Shown here: positions 1 through 17,035 of the stretch, one piece after another | Position numbering within the stretch: the stretch's first letter is position 1 | Layout: each line of letters begins with the position of its first letter | NCBI RefSeq assembly: GCF_964253025.1 | Contig: NZ_CAXUQC020000001.1 | Coordinates: forward strand, 4,030,001-4,094,000 | Origin: Rhizobacter sp964253025 | GTDB lineage: Bacteria > Pseudomonadota > Gammaproteobacteria > Burkholderiales > Burkholderiaceae_C | Direction of reading: 5' to 3' | Length of the DNA stretch: 64,000 nt | The notes under the pieces: generated by a model | Told to the model about the DNA's origin: nothing | The model's database searches: none | The model's input: only the letters and a program-made list of their open reading frames with translations | Program-made: the position numbers and the translations under genes

Positions 1-3718
<3,718 letters not shown>

Positions 3719-3729
3719 ACATCTCTCCT

Positions 3730-7854
<4,125 letters not shown>

Positions 7855-7886
7855 ATGTGATTTCTCACTCCGTCTCAGGGAACGAT

Positions 7887-8037
7887 GCCCGGGCCTAGGG
7901 CTTCGTCCCCGAAGGCGACTGTCTTTCGAACCTTGCGTTCGAAGCTTGGTGGTTGGCCACTACCAACCGCTGGCGGACAACCCCGGCGTTGCACCGGGGC
8001 CCGACCAAACCCGTTCTCTGCAGTCGGATCAGAGAAC
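7887..8037 (-). promoter_or_regulatory. Run of hairpins in the rplL-rpoB spacer
   Basis: Within 151 bp there are six short inverted repeats: GCCC/GGGC (7887-7901), CTTCG/CGAAG (7901-7914), TTCGAA twice (7925-7930, 7938-7943), GGTTGG/CCAACC (7951-7956, 7963-7968), CCCCGG/CCGGGG (7981-7986, 7994-7999) and an 8-bp stem GTTCTCTG/CAGAGAAC (8013-8020, 8030-8037). In E. coli the equivalent spacer holds an attenuator and an RNase III processing site; that this array does the same is inference. No gene is seen in 7855-8178. Confidence 0.55.
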
Positions 8038-8130
8038 ACTTGAAAAAGCCCTCGATTGTCAACCGAATGGCTTTTACAGGTGGTCTCCAAGGGGATTAGG
8101 CCTTGACAAGACCCTACCCCCAGGAAGCAC

Positions 8131-8161
8131 AAAAGGCTGGGGGCCTCATCGGCACCCAGCC
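8131..8161 (-). terminator. Attenuator-type terminator after rplL
   Basis: On the minus strand GGCTGGG (8155-8161) pairs with CCCAGCC (8135-8141), followed by TTTT (8131-8134), 17 nt after the rplL stop. Shape and place match the partial terminator between rplL and rpoB that lowers polymerase-subunit expression relative to L7/L12. The U-tract is short, so read-through into rpoBC is expected. Confidence 0.7.
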
Positions 8162-8178
8162 CCTTGCGGGAAACGCAA

Positions 8179-8553
8179 TTACTTGAGTTCGGCCTTGGCG
8201 CCGGCTTCCACCAGCTTCTTGACCGCAGCTTCTGCGTCGGCCTTGGCGATGGCTTCCTTGACGTTCTTCGGAGCGCCGTCGACCAGGTCCTTGGCTTCCT
8301 TCAGGCCCAGGCCCGTCAGTTCGCGCACGGCCTTGATGACCGAGACCTTGTTCGCGCCGGCTTCGAGCAGCACGACGTTGAATTCGGTCTTTTCTTCAGC
8401 GGCCGGGGCGGCAGCGCCACCGCCAGCAGCCGGAGCAGCGACGGCGGCAGCCGACACGCCGAACTTCTCTTCGATGGCCTTCACCAGCTCGTTGAGCTCG
8501 AGGACCGACATTGCGTCCAGGGAGGACAGGAAAGCGTCTTTATCGAATGCCAT
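8179..8553 (-). CDS. rplL: 50S ribosomal protein L7/L12
   Basis: Ribosomal stalk protein, 124 residues, that recruits translation factors. The N-terminal dimerisation helix (MAFDKDAFLSSLDAMSVLEL) is followed by an Ala/Gly hinge near residues 38-52 and the conserved C-terminal domain with GLGLKEAKDLVDGAP. It follows rplJ by 34 nt; L10 and L7/L12 form the stalk complex together. Confidence 0.98.
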   Translation of the reverse strand: MAFDKDAFLSSLDAMSVLELNELVKAIEEKFGVSAAAVAAPAAGGGAAAPAAEEKTEFNVVLLEAGANKVSVIKAVRELTGLGLKEAKDLVDGAPKNVKEAIAKADAEAAVKKLVEAGAKAELK

Positions 8554-8587
8554 TTTGGATTCCTAGATAGATGAATGTTTGAACAGA

Positions 8588-9112
8588 TCAGGCAGCAGCG
8601 GCTTCGGCAGCAGGCGCTTCGGCGCCGCCACCCTTCTTGTCCGCCACGGCGACGAGGGCGCGAGCGAAACGCGCGATCGGGGACTGCAGCAGCCCGGCGA
8701 TCTGCGTCAGCAGCACTTCCTTCGACGGCACGGCGGCCAGTGCCTTCACGCCATCGGCGTCGAGCGACTTGCCGTTGAGCGCGCCAGCCTTGATGACGAG
8801 CTTGTCGTTGCCCTTGGCAAAGTCAGCAATGACTTTGGCCGCGGCGACAGCGTCTTCCGAAAAACCGTAGATCAGCGGACCGACCATGGCATCCGAGGCC
8901 ACTTCGAACGGCGTGCCAGCAACAGCGCGACGAGCCAGGGTGTTCTTCAGCACGTGAAGGTACACGCCCTTTTCGCGAGCCTGCTTGCGCAGTGCGTCGA
9001 GGTGAGCGACGGTGAGGCCACGGTACTCAGCCAGCGCGAGCGTCTGCGACTTGGCCGCCTGGGCCGCCACATCCGTCACCACGGTCTGTTTCTCGTTGCG
9101 ATTGAGACTCAA
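8588..9112 (-). CDS. rplJ: 50S ribosomal protein L10
   Basis: Base of the ribosomal stalk, binding 23S rRNA and L7/L12 dimers; 174 residues. It begins LNRNEKQTVVTDV after the initiator and has the usual ALAEYRGLTVAHLDALRKQA segment and an Ala-rich L12-binding tail. The best start is TTG (9110-9112), with GAGGAG six to eight bases upstream; no ATG or GTG gives a full-length product. L10 with L7/L12 is known to repress its own mRNA leader in related bacteria, and the 292-bp spacer upstream is where that would act. Confidence 0.96.
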   Translation of the reverse strand: MSLNRNEKQTVVTDVAAQAAKSQTLALAEYRGLTVAHLDALRKQAREKGVYLHVLKNTLARRAVAGTPFEVASDAMVGPLIYGFSEDAVAAAKVIADFAKGNDKLVIKAGALNGKSLDADGVKALAAVPSKEVLLTQIAGLLQSPIARFARALVAVADKKGGGAEAPAAEAAAA

Positions 9113-9404
9113 GGTCTACTCCTCACATCTCGTGCCTTCGGATGCCTCTTGCGGGGCACCCTCCGGCACACTCAAGTTCAGCGACCTTCTGTCCAGGAAT
9201 CCATCCAGAGATTCATTCCTTTTCAGCGGGACCGCCATCTGCGCGGGCGTCGGAAACACTCCCCGAGGGATGCGATTCGTCGATTAAGCGGCGTGAGCCG
9301 CACCTGCGGTCTTGGATGACCCGGGCCCGGACGCAATGCGTTCGGGCCCGGCCCACCAAACTCCTCGGGTTCGCGCCAGACTCGCGCGAACCGTCAATTC
9401 AAAA
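9113..9404 (-). promoter_or_regulatory. rplA-rplJ spacer, probable L10 leader
   Basis: A 292-bp gene-free spacer. Reading on the minus strand it first holds a 9-bp stem GGTTCGCGC/GCGCGAACC (9368-9376, 9384-9392), then a roughly 13-bp GC-rich stem (arms 9321-9333 and 9339-9351, one G-U). Neither is followed by a U-run, so they do not look like intrinsic terminators. The L10(L12)4 autoregulatory site lies in this spacer in other bacteria; I cannot confirm the kink-turn motif by eye. Confidence 0.45.
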
Positions 9405-10112
9405 TCAGCCGGCGGCTGCAGCGTTGATCGACGAGACATCGACGCGGGCGCCCACGCCCATCGTCGACGACACGGCGACCTTGCGCAGGTACACGCCCTT
9501 GCTCGATGCCGGCTTGGCCTTGTTCAGGGCCTCGACCAGCGCGCGCAGGTTGGCAACCAGCTTGTCGGAGTCGAACGAACGACGACCGATGGTCGAGTGC
9601 ACGATGCCGGCCTTGTCGACACGGAACTGCACCTGACCCGCCTTGGCGTTGCGAACGGCCTGGGCGACGTCGGGCGTCACGGTGCCGACCTTCGGGTTCG
9701 GCATCAGGCCGCGCGGGCCGAGGATCTGGCCGAGCGTACCGACGATCCGCATCGTGTCCGGCGAAGCGATCACGACGTCGAAATCCATCTTGCCGGCCTT
9801 GACCTGTTCGGCCAGGTCTTCCATGCCGACGACGTCGGCGCCAGCGGCGCGGGCTTCATCAGCCTTGGCGCCTTGGGCGAACACGGCGACGCGCTTGGTC
9901 TTGCCGGTGCCGTTGGGCAGCACGACGGCGCCACGAACGACCTGGTCCGACTTCTTCGCGTCGATGCCGAGCTGCACGGCCACGTCGATGGACTCATCGA
10001 ACTTGGCGGTGGCGTATTCCTTGACCAGCGCGAGCGCATTGTCGAGGGGATACAGCTTGGTCGAGTCGACCTTGCCCACGAGGGACTTTTGACGTTTGGT
10101 CAGTTTTGCCAT
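9405..10112 (-). CDS. rplA: 50S ribosomal protein L1
   Basis: L1-stalk protein of the large subunit, 235 residues, normal length. It begins MAKLTKRQKSLVGKVD and carries the signature region LGQILGPRGLMPNPKVGTVT near residues 125-145. It starts 2 nt after the rplK stop, so the two are almost certainly translationally coupled; in E. coli free L1 represses this pair. Confidence 0.98.
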   Translation of the reverse strand: MAKLTKRQKSLVGKVDSTKLYPLDNALALVKEYATAKFDESIDVAVQLGIDAKKSDQVVRGAVVLPNGTGKTKRVAVFAQGAKADEARAAGADVVGMEDLAEQVKAGKMDFDVVIASPDTMRIVGTLGQILGPRGLMPNPKVGTVTPDVAQAVRNAKAGQVQFRVDKAGIVHSTIGRRSFDSDKLVANLRALVEALNKAKPASSKGVYLRKVAVSSTMGVGARVDVSSINAAAAG

Positions 10113-10114
10113 GA

Positions 10115-10546
10115 TCAGAGCCCTTCCACCGTCACGCCCATCGAGCGGGCGGTACCTGCGATCGTGCGAACCCCGGCGTCGAGATCGGCGGCCGTCAGGT
10201 CCTTCTGCTTCGTCTTCACGATTTCCTCAGCCTGCGCGCGGGTCAGCTTGCCGACCTTGGCGCTGTGCGGCGTGGGCGAACCCTTGTCCAGCTTGAGTGC
10301 CTTCTTGATCAGCACGGTCGCCGGGGGCGACTTGAGGATGAAGGTGAACGACTTGTCCGCGAACGCGGTGATCACCACGGGCAACATCAGGCCCGGTTCC
10401 ATGCCCTGCGTCTGGGCGTTGAACGCCTTGCAGAACTCCATGATGTTCAGACCGCGCTGACCCAGCGCCGGACCGACCGGGGGCGACGGGTTTGCTTTGC
10501 CCGCCGGGATTTGCAGCTTGATGTAGCCGACAACTTTCTTGGCCAT
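10115..10546 (-). CDS. rplK: 50S ribosomal protein L11
   Basis: Binds the GTPase-associated centre of 23S rRNA and is needed for RelA activation; 143 residues. Conserved blocks are KLQIPAGKANPSPPVGPALG near residues 8-28 and RSMGVTVEGL at the C-terminus. It lies 174 nt after nusG; that spacer contains a 6-bp stem CGAGCC/GGCTCG (10685-10690, 10700-10705), which might belong to an L1-binding leader, but this is not established. Confidence 0.98.
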   Translation of the reverse strand: MAKKVVGYIKLQIPAGKANPSPPVGPALGQRGLNIMEFCKAFNAQTQGMEPGLMLPVVITAFADKSFTFILKSPPATVLIKKALKLDKGSPTPHSAKVGKLTRAQAEEIVKTKQKDLTAADLDAGVRTIAGTARSMGVTVEGL

Positions 10547-10720
10547 GCTCTAACTCCAGTGAAGGCCCGACATGTCGCGGGCCCCTGAGTGCTAACGCAA
10601 AGGGCTGGTTACCTTTGCTCCTCTTGCCGTCATCTCGTCGACGGCTGGCTACGGGCGGGAAAGGCAAGGCCCTCGCGGGCCCGGCGAGCCTCCCACCGGG
10701 GCTCGTGTTCGATCAGCGGG

Positions 10721-11305
10721 TCAGACCTTCTCGACTTGCGAGAAGTCGAGCTCGACCGGCGTGGCACGGCCGAAGATGGTGACCGAGACGCGCACCTTGG
10801 ACTTGTCGTAGTTGACGTCCTCGACCGCGCCGTTGAAGTCCGTGAACGGGCCTTCCTTGACCCGGACGGTCTCGCCCACTTCCCACTCGACCTTCGGACG
10901 CGGCTTCTCGACACCCTCTTGCATCTGGGTGACGATCTTGGCGACCTCGGCCTCCGAGATGGGCGAGGGGCGGTTTTTCGCGCCACCCACGAAACCGGTC
11001 ACCTTGCTGGTGTGCTTCACCAGGTGCCAGGTGTCGTCGGCCATTTCCATTTCGACCAGCACGTAACCCGGGTAGAAGCGGCGCTCGGTCACGGCCTTCT
11101 TGCCGTTCTTGAGCTCGACGACTTCTTCCATCGGCACGAGGATGCGGCCGAACTTGTCCTGCATGCCGGCGCGGTCGATGCGCTCGCGCAGGTTGCGCTC
11201 GACGGCTTTCTCCATGCCCGAATAGGCATGAACCACGTACCAGCGCTTGTTGGAAGGCGCGGGGGCCGGAGCTGCGGCTTCGGTGCTTGCGATGTCTTCG
11301 CTCAT
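10721..11305 (-). CDS. nusG: Transcription termination/antitermination factor NusG
   Basis: Processivity factor that bridges RNA polymerase with Rho or ribosomal S10; 194 residues. It has an acidic/Ala-rich start (about 20 residues), then the NGN domain from KRWYVVHAYSGMEKAVERNL, and a C-terminal KOW domain (VRVKEGPFTDFNGAVEDVN). It begins 10 nt after secE, the conserved secE-nusG pair. Confidence 0.97.
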   Translation of the reverse strand: MSEDIASTEAAAPAPAPSNKRWYVVHAYSGMEKAVERNLRERIDRAGMQDKFGRILVPMEEVVELKNGKKAVTERRFYPGYVLVEMEMADDTWHLVKHTSKVTGFVGGAKNRPSPISEAEVAKIVTQMQEGVEKPRPKVEWEVGETVRVKEGPFTDFNGAVEDVNYDKSKVRVSVTIFGRATPVELDFSQVEKV

Positions 11306-11315
11306 CAGTCTTTCC

Positions 11316-11699
11316 TCAGTGCTTCCAACCGAGAATCAGGTCGTACAGCACCCATTCCAGCGTTTTGTCGGTCAGAAACAGGAACAAGGCCATGACGACC
11401 ACGAACGCAAACACGTAGAGGGTCATCTGCCCGGCTTCCTTGCGGGTGGGCCAGACAACCTTCTTCACTTCCTTGACCGAGTCGCGACCGAAGGCGATCA
11501 GCTGCTTGCCGCTCTCGGACACGAAGAACGTGCCCACCGCAGCAGCCAGCAGCACGAGCAGCGCGGCAACGCGCAGCCACAGGTCCTGCTTGCCCAGCAC
11601 GTAGAACACGGCCACGGCGGCGACAACCAGCACGCCCGCGGCAGCGAGCTTGGCCTTGTCGGCCCCGGTAGAGACCGTTTCAATTTGCGGATTCGACAT
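11316..11699 (-). CDS. secE: Preprotein translocase subunit SecE
   Basis: Small essential subunit of the SecYEG channel, 127 residues, inner membrane. Three hydrophobic segments are visible (about 13-35, 41-63 and 93-115), the three-helix form also seen in enterobacteria. The conserved cytoplasmic amphipathic helix contains KEVKKVVWPTRKEA just before the last helix. Confidence 0.96.
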   Translation of the reverse strand: MSNPQIETVSTGADKAKLAAAGVLVVAAVAVFYVLGKQDLWLRVAALLVLLAAAVGTFFVSESGKQLIAFGRDSVKEVKKVVWPTRKEAGQMTLYVFAFVVVMALFLFLTDKTLEWVLYDLILGWKH

Positions 11700-11776
11700 T
11701 TCGCTTCGTCAGATGGTTACAGGCCCACGACCCATGCCAGGCGCCTCGTTGGAAAACACGGACTGCCCTTCAGCAG

Positions 11777-11810
11777 CAAAGCCCGCAGGGGATGAACCTC
11801 CTTGCGGGCT
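11777..11810 (-). terminator. Hairpin between tRNA-Trp and secE
   Basis: On the minus strand AGCCCGCA (11803-11810) and TGCGGGCT (11780-11787) make an 8-bp stem with a 15-nt loop, followed by TTTGC. The U-tract is poor, so it is more likely a partial terminator or a 3'-end processing element for tRNA-Trp than a full stop. Confidence 0.45.
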
Positions 11811-11848
11811 GCCGTGATCACCAAGTCGAGGGCTTCAGGGCCCGGGCC

Positions 11849-11924
11849 TGGCAGGGGCGGGGGGAATCGAACCCACAACCTCTGGTTTTGGAGACCAGCG
11901 CTCTGCCAATTGAGCTACACCCCT
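11849..11924 (-). tRNA. tRNA-Trp (CCA)
   Basis: A 76-nt cloverleaf with encoded 3' CCA. Acceptor AGGGGTG pairs with CGCCCCT (one G-U); the anticodon stem CTGGT/ACCAG encloses CTCCAAA with anticodon CCA; the T-loop is GTTCGATTC. It sits 23 nt after tuf, as in many proteobacteria (tufB-tRNA-Trp-secE). Confidence 0.97.
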
Positions 11925-11947
11925 GTGGAACAGCAACGAATATCAGA

Positions 11948-13138
<1,191 letters not shown>

Positions 13139-13219
13139 TTTCTGCTCCTTGCCGTCGACGTAGACCAACACCCGGGTAGGGCGCCTCAGTCACAAACAGG
13201 TCCACAGGGTCTACAAAAC

Positions 13220-13294
<75 letters not shown>

Positions 13295-13320
13295 CGAAGT
13301 ATCACTACCACCGATACCTG

Positions 13321-13354
13321 CACAGGTCTGTCCGCCGCGACGGACAGACCTGTG
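13321..13354 (-). other. 14-bp perfect hairpin between tRNA-Gly and tRNA-Thr
   Basis: CACAGGTCTGTCCG (13321-13334) and CGGACAGACCTGTG (13341-13354) are exact inverse complements around a 6-nt loop. A weaker GTATC/GATAC repeat adjoins it (13298-13316). No U-run follows on the minus strand, so an RNA-processing site fits better than a terminator. Confidence 0.6.
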
Positions 13355-13440
13355 AGGGCACGACTGCACACTCTTCATCAACTCGCCACCACACTTCCCG
13401 GCGCACCCCGGCGAGCCGGGCACCGCAATCGACAGCGGAG

Positions 13441-13514
13441 TGGAGCGGGAGACGGGAATCGAACCCGCGTCATTAGCTTGGAAGGCTAGGGTTCTACCAT
13501 TGAACTACTCCCGC
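13441..13514 (-). tRNA. tRNA-Gly (TCC)
   Basis: A 74-nt cloverleaf including CCA. Acceptor GCGGGAG pairs with CTCCCGC; the anticodon loop CTTCCAA has anticodon TCC; the T-arm is CGGGTTCGATTCCCG. It is second in the tRNA-Tyr/Gly/Thr run. Confidence 0.97.
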
Positions 13515-13589
13515 CCGGGAGCCCCTCGCCGCCCGCCGTTCCGGCCGCGCCTTGAAGGTCTTGCTTTGCTACGCCTGCAACTGGTGCTG

Positions 13590-13675
13590 TGGTGGAGGGG
13601 GCTGGATTCGAACCAGCGTACTCGTAAGAGGGCAGATTTACAGTCTGCTGCCATTAACCACTCGGCCACCCCTCC
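13590..13675 (-). tRNA. tRNA-Tyr (GTA)
   Basis: An 86-nt class II tRNA with a long variable arm and encoded CCA. Acceptor GGAGGGG pairs with CCCCTCC; anticodon stem CAGAC...TCTG holds GTA. First gene of the superoperon, 14 nt below the -10 box. Confidence 0.97.
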
Positions 13676-13689
13676 GCAGCGAACTCGGG

Positions 13690-13718
13690 AGTATACATCG
13701 TCAGAAGTTCGCTGACAA
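13690..13718 (-). promoter_or_regulatory. Sigma-70 promoter of the tRNA-tuf-rpl-rpo superoperon
   Basis: TTGTCA (13713-13718), exactly 17 bp, then TATACT (13690-13695) on the minus strand, just before tRNA-Tyr. The stretch after the -10 box begins CCCGAG, the GC-rich discriminator typical of stringently controlled stable-RNA promoters. Internal promoters further down the cluster are likely but not clear by eye. Confidence 0.85.
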
Positions 13719-13835
13719 TCGTTGTGCGCGATCGAAGGGCGATTTCGCCGCAGGACCCTCGATTGTGGGACCCGGCGCGCCAGGCGGCGCTCGATAATTC
13801 GCAAGTCCCCACCCCTGTCATCACGAAAGCACTCC

Positions 13836-14429
13836 ATGAAGAGAACCCTCGTCCTGGCCCTGGCCTCCCTGCTGATCGCCGGCACCGCCCAGGCCCAGTC
13901 CCGTCCCGGTGAAACCGTCCGCCCGTTCTTCGGCATGGGGCTCACGTTCGGCGGTGACCGGCTCGAGGAGTTCGACTTCAGCAACGGCACGAGCAGCACG
14001 GTACGCACCGGCGGCATCATCCACCTGCAGGCCGGCGTCGACGTGGCGCTCGGCGGGCCGATCTCGATGCAAGCCAACATCGGTTACCACGCCGATTCGG
14101 CCAACGGCTCCAACGGCGACTATGAGTTCACCCGCATGCCCGTCGAGCTGCTCGCCTTCGTCAGCCTCACCGACAGCTTCCGCCTGGGTGGCGGCGTCCG
14201 CCACGCCTTCGACGCCCAGGTGAATTCGAGCGGCGCGGTGGGCGGCTTCGACTCCGACTTCAAGACACGCACCGGCATCGTGGTCGAGGGCGAGTACTTC
14301 TTCGCTGAGCGCTTCAGCGTCAAGGTGCGCGCCGTGAGCGAGAAGTTCGAGGGCAAGAGCGGCGTCTACCGTGGCCGCACCTTCGATGGCACGCACGGCG
14401 GTGTGTACGGGTCGTTCTACTTCTTCTGA
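13836..14429 (+). CDS. Small outer-membrane beta-barrel protein
   Basis: 197 residues from the ATG at 13836. A signal peptide (MKRTLVLALASLLIAGTAQA, cleavage after AQA) is followed by alternating polar/hydrophobic strands rich in Gly and aromatics and a terminal phenylalanine (YGSFYFF), the hallmark of a BAM-inserted barrel. Size fits an eight-stranded barrel of the OmpW/OmpA-like type, but I cannot assign a family or ligand. It is divergent from the tRNA promoter and convergent with ung. Confidence 0.75.
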   Translation: MKRTLVLALASLLIAGTAQAQSRPGETVRPFFGMGLTFGGDRLEEFDFSNGTSSTVRTGGIIHLQAGVDVALGGPISMQANIGYHADSANGSNGDYEFTRMPVELLAFVSLTDSFRLGGGVRHAFDAQVNSSGAVGGFDSDFKTRTGIVVEGEYFFAERFSVKVRAVSEKFEGKSGVYRGRTFDGTHGGVYGSFYFF

Positions 14430-14436
14430 TCGAACC

Positions 14437-14457
14437 GGCCGGCGGCACACGCCGGCC
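14437..14457. terminator. Hairpin between convergent barrel gene and ung
   Basis: GGCCGGCG (14437-14444) and CGCCGGCC (14450-14457) form a perfect 8-bp stem in the 36-bp gap between two convergent genes. No U-run on either strand; it may protect both 3' ends rather than terminate alone. Confidence 0.4.
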
Positions 14458-14465
14458 CACAGCGC

Positions 14466-15212
14466 TCAGGCCGACCAGTCGATCGGTCGGCCGTGCGCCG
14501 CCAGATAGCGCTGAACCGCGCCGAAGTGGCCATTGCCCAGAAAAGGCACCGGGGGGCGTCGCGCCGAGAGGGGCGACGGATGATTCGACATCAGCACCAG
14601 CGGCACGGGTGCCCCGGCCGGCACCGCCGACCGGATGAGGGCTTCGAAGCGCTGGGCGTGCGCGCCCCACAGCAGGTACGCACACGGTTCCGGCCTGCGG
14701 GCAACGGCTTGCAGCAGCGCTTCGGTGAGCGACTCCCATCCGCGTCGGGCATGGCTTCCGGGCTGGCCGTCCTCAACGGTGAGGCTGGTGTTGAGCAGCA
14801 GCACGCCTTGCCGTGCCCACCCGGAGAGATCGGTGCCGGGCCGTTCGATGCCGAGGTCGCGCCTCAACTCGAGCAGCATGTTGCGCAAGCTGGGCGGCGT
14901 CTTCTGCCCGCTCGGGACGCTGAACGCGAGCCCGTGGGCCTGACCTGGACCGTGGTACGGATCCTGGCCGACCATCACGACCTTCACGTCCGAGAGCGGA
15001 GTCAGTTCGAGCGCCCGGAACACCGCGGCCGGGTACACCGTGGCGCCCCCGGCCACCCGCTCGTCGACGAAGCGGGCCAGGGAGCGGCCCGCCTCCGCGT
15101 CACGCCAGCGATCGACCACGGGCCGCCAGTCGGCCGGCACCGTGTCCAGCAGTGCCGACAGCGGCGCGGCCAGGCACCCGCCCGCCTCGAACAGCGCCGG
15201 CTGACGCGTCAA
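14466..15212 (-). CDS. ung: Uracil-DNA glycosylase
   Basis: Family 1 UDG that excises uracil from DNA; 248 residues. The water-activating loop GQDPYHGPGQAHGLAFSVP (near residues 82-100), and the DNA-intercalation loop NHPSPLSARR (near residues 209-218) are both intact. The start is a TTG whose last two bases are shared with the trpC stop (TTGA), so it is translationally coupled to the tail of the trp operon. An alternative start further in would truncate the N-terminal helix. Confidence 0.95.
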   Translation of the reverse strand: MTRQPALFEAGGCLAAPLSALLDTVPADWRPVVDRWRDAEAGRSLARFVDERVAGGATVYPAAVFRALELTPLSDVKVVMVGQDPYHGPGQAHGLAFSVPSGQKTPPSLRNMLLELRRDLGIERPGTDLSGWARQGVLLLNTSLTVEDGQPGSHARRGWESLTEALLQAVARRPEPCAYLLWGAHAQRFEALIRSAVPAGAPVPLVLMSNHPSPLSARRPPVPFLGNGHFGAVQRYLAAHGRPIDWSA

Positions 15213-15997
15213 GCGAACAGCGCCTCGAGCGCCCGGCCGGGGTCGGGTGCGCGCATGAACGCCTCACCCACGAGGAAGGCATGCACGCCGGACTCGCGCA
15301 TGCGGGCCACGTCGGCACGGCCGAGGATGCCGCTCTCCGTGACCAGCAGCCGGTCGGACGGCACACGGGGCAACAGGCCGAGGGTCGTGTCGAGCGTGAC
15401 CTCGAACGTGCGCAGGTTGCGGTTGTTGATGCCCACGAGCGGCGTCTTCAGCCGCAGGGCGCGGTCGAGTTCGGCCCCATCGTGCACCTCGACCAGCACG
15501 GCCATGCCGAGCGCGTGGGCCTGTGCCTCCAGGTCGACCATCAGCGCATCGTCCAGGCAGGCGGCGATCAGCAGGATGCAGTCAGCCCCCATCGCCCGCG
15601 CCTCGAACACCTGGTAGGCGTCGACCATAAAGTCCTTGCGCAGGACCGGCAGCGGACAGCTCAACCGGGCCTGCTCGAGGTAGGCCGCGTCCCCTTGGAA
15701 GAACTGGGCATCGGTGAGCACGCTGAGCGCCGCAGCGCCGTGCCGCGCGTAGCTCTCGGCGATCTCGGCCGGCACGAAATGCTCGCGCAGCACGCCCTTG
15801 CTCGGGCTCGCCTTCTTCACCTCCGCGATCACGGCCGCCTGGCCAGCGCCGATGCGCGCGCGCAAGCTGCCGACGAAATCGCGCACGTCGGTGCGGCCTT
15901 CGGCGTCACGTCGAATTGACGCTTCGTCACGGCGACGCCGTGCCGCAGAGATCTCGTCGCGCTTGACGGCAACGATCTTGTCGAGGATGTCACTCAT
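15209..15997 (-). CDS. trpC: Indole-3-glycerol-phosphate synthase
   Basis: Tryptophan pathway TIM-barrel enzyme converting CdRP to indole-3-glycerol phosphate; 262 residues, not fused to TrpF. Key strands are visible: AEVKKASPSKG, PVLRKDFMVD, LVEVHD, VGINNRNLRTF and VTESGI. Its ATG overlaps the trpD stop by four bases and its stop overlaps the ung start. Confidence 0.97.
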   Translation of the reverse strand: MSDILDKIVAVKRDEISAARRRRDEASIRRDAEGRTDVRDFVGSLRARIGAGQAAVIAEVKKASPSKGVLREHFVPAEIAESYARHGAAALSVLTDAQFFQGDAAYLEQARLSCPLPVLRKDFMVDAYQVFEARAMGADCILLIAACLDDALMVDLEAQAHALGMAVLVEVHDGAELDRALRLKTPLVGINNRNLRTFEVTLDTTLGLLPRVPSDRLLVTESGILGRADVARMRESGVHAFLVGEAFMRAPDPGRALEALFA

Positions 15998-17034
15998 GGG
16001 GTGGCTGCTTGAAACTGGCGGGTGGTGTGGACGAACTTTGCAAGCTTTGCGCGCGCCCGCCCCGAGGCGACCGCCTCGCGCGCACGCTCCACGCCGTCAC
16101 CCAGGGACCCGGCCACGTTGGCGCAGTAGAGGGCGGCGCCCGCGTTCAGCAGCACGATGTCGCGCATGGGGCCCGGCTCGTTGCCGAGCGCACGCTCGAT
16201 GCACGCGACCGACTCCTGCTTGTCGGCCACCTTGAGTTCGTCCAGGTCGGCGATCTTCATGCCGAACTCGCGTGGATGGATCGTGTATTCCCTCACCTGC
16301 CCGTCACGCAGTTCGCCGACGAAGGTGTCACCGGAGATGGAGATCTCGTCCAGGCCGTCGGCCCCGTGGACGATCATGACGTGATCGGCGCCGAGCCGTT
16401 GCAGCACACGCACCTGGATGCCGACCAGGTCGCGGTGGAACACGCCCATCAGCTGGTTGGGTGCGCGCGCGGGATTGGTAAGGGGCCCGAGGATGTTGAA
16501 CAAGGTGCGCACGCCGAGCTCCTTGCGCACGGGCGCCGCATGCTTCATGGAGGCATGGTGGTTGGGCGCGAACATGAAGCCGATGCCGGTCTCGTCCAGG
16601 CACCGTCCCACCTGCTCGGGCAACAGGTTCACCGAGGCGCCCAGCGCCTCCAGCACGTCGGCGCTTCCGGTGCTCGACGAGACGCTGCGCCCACCGTGCT
16701 TGGCCACCCGCGCACCCGCGGCCGCGGCCACGAACATGGCGGCGGTCGAGATGTTGAACGTGTGGGCGCCGTCGCCGCCGGTGCCGCACAGGTCGACCAG
16801 GTGCTGCTTGTCAGCGAGCTCGACCGGCGTGGCGAACTCGCGCATGACCTGCGCCGCGGCCGTGATCTCGCCGATGGTTTCCTTCTTGACGCGCAGGCCC
16901 ATGGCCAGCGCCGCGATCATCACGGGCGACGTTTCGCCACGCATGATGCGGCGCATCAGCGCCAGCATCTCGTCGTGGAAGATCTCCCGGTGCTCGATGA
17001 CGCGCGCGAGGGCTTCGGTATCGGTGATGGACAT
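15994..17034 (-). CDS. trpD: Anthranilate phosphoribosyltransferase
   Basis: Transfers phosphoribose from PRPP to anthranilate; 346 residues. The PRPP-binding loop DLCGTGGDGAHTFNIST and KHGGRSVSSSTGSADVLEALG are intact. Not fused with TrpG, unlike the enterobacterial protein; the separate trpG starts 1 nt upstream in the operon. Confidence 0.97.
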   Translation of the reverse strand: MSITDTEALARVIEHREIFHDEMLALMRRIMRGETSPVMIAALAMGLRVKKETIGEITAAAQVMREFATPVELADKQHLVDLCGTGGDGAHTFNISTAAMFVAAAAGARVAKHGGRSVSSSTGSADVLEALGASVNLLPEQVGRCLDETGIGFMFAPNHHASMKHAAPVRKELGVRTLFNILGPLTNPARAPNQLMGVFHRDLVGIQVRVLQRLGADHVMIVHGADGLDEISISGDTFVGELRDGQVREYTIHPREFGMKIADLDELKVADKQESVACIERALGNEPGPMRDIVLLNAGAALYCANVAGSLGDGVERAREAVASGRARAKLAKFVHTTRQFQAATP

Positions 17035-17035
17035 C

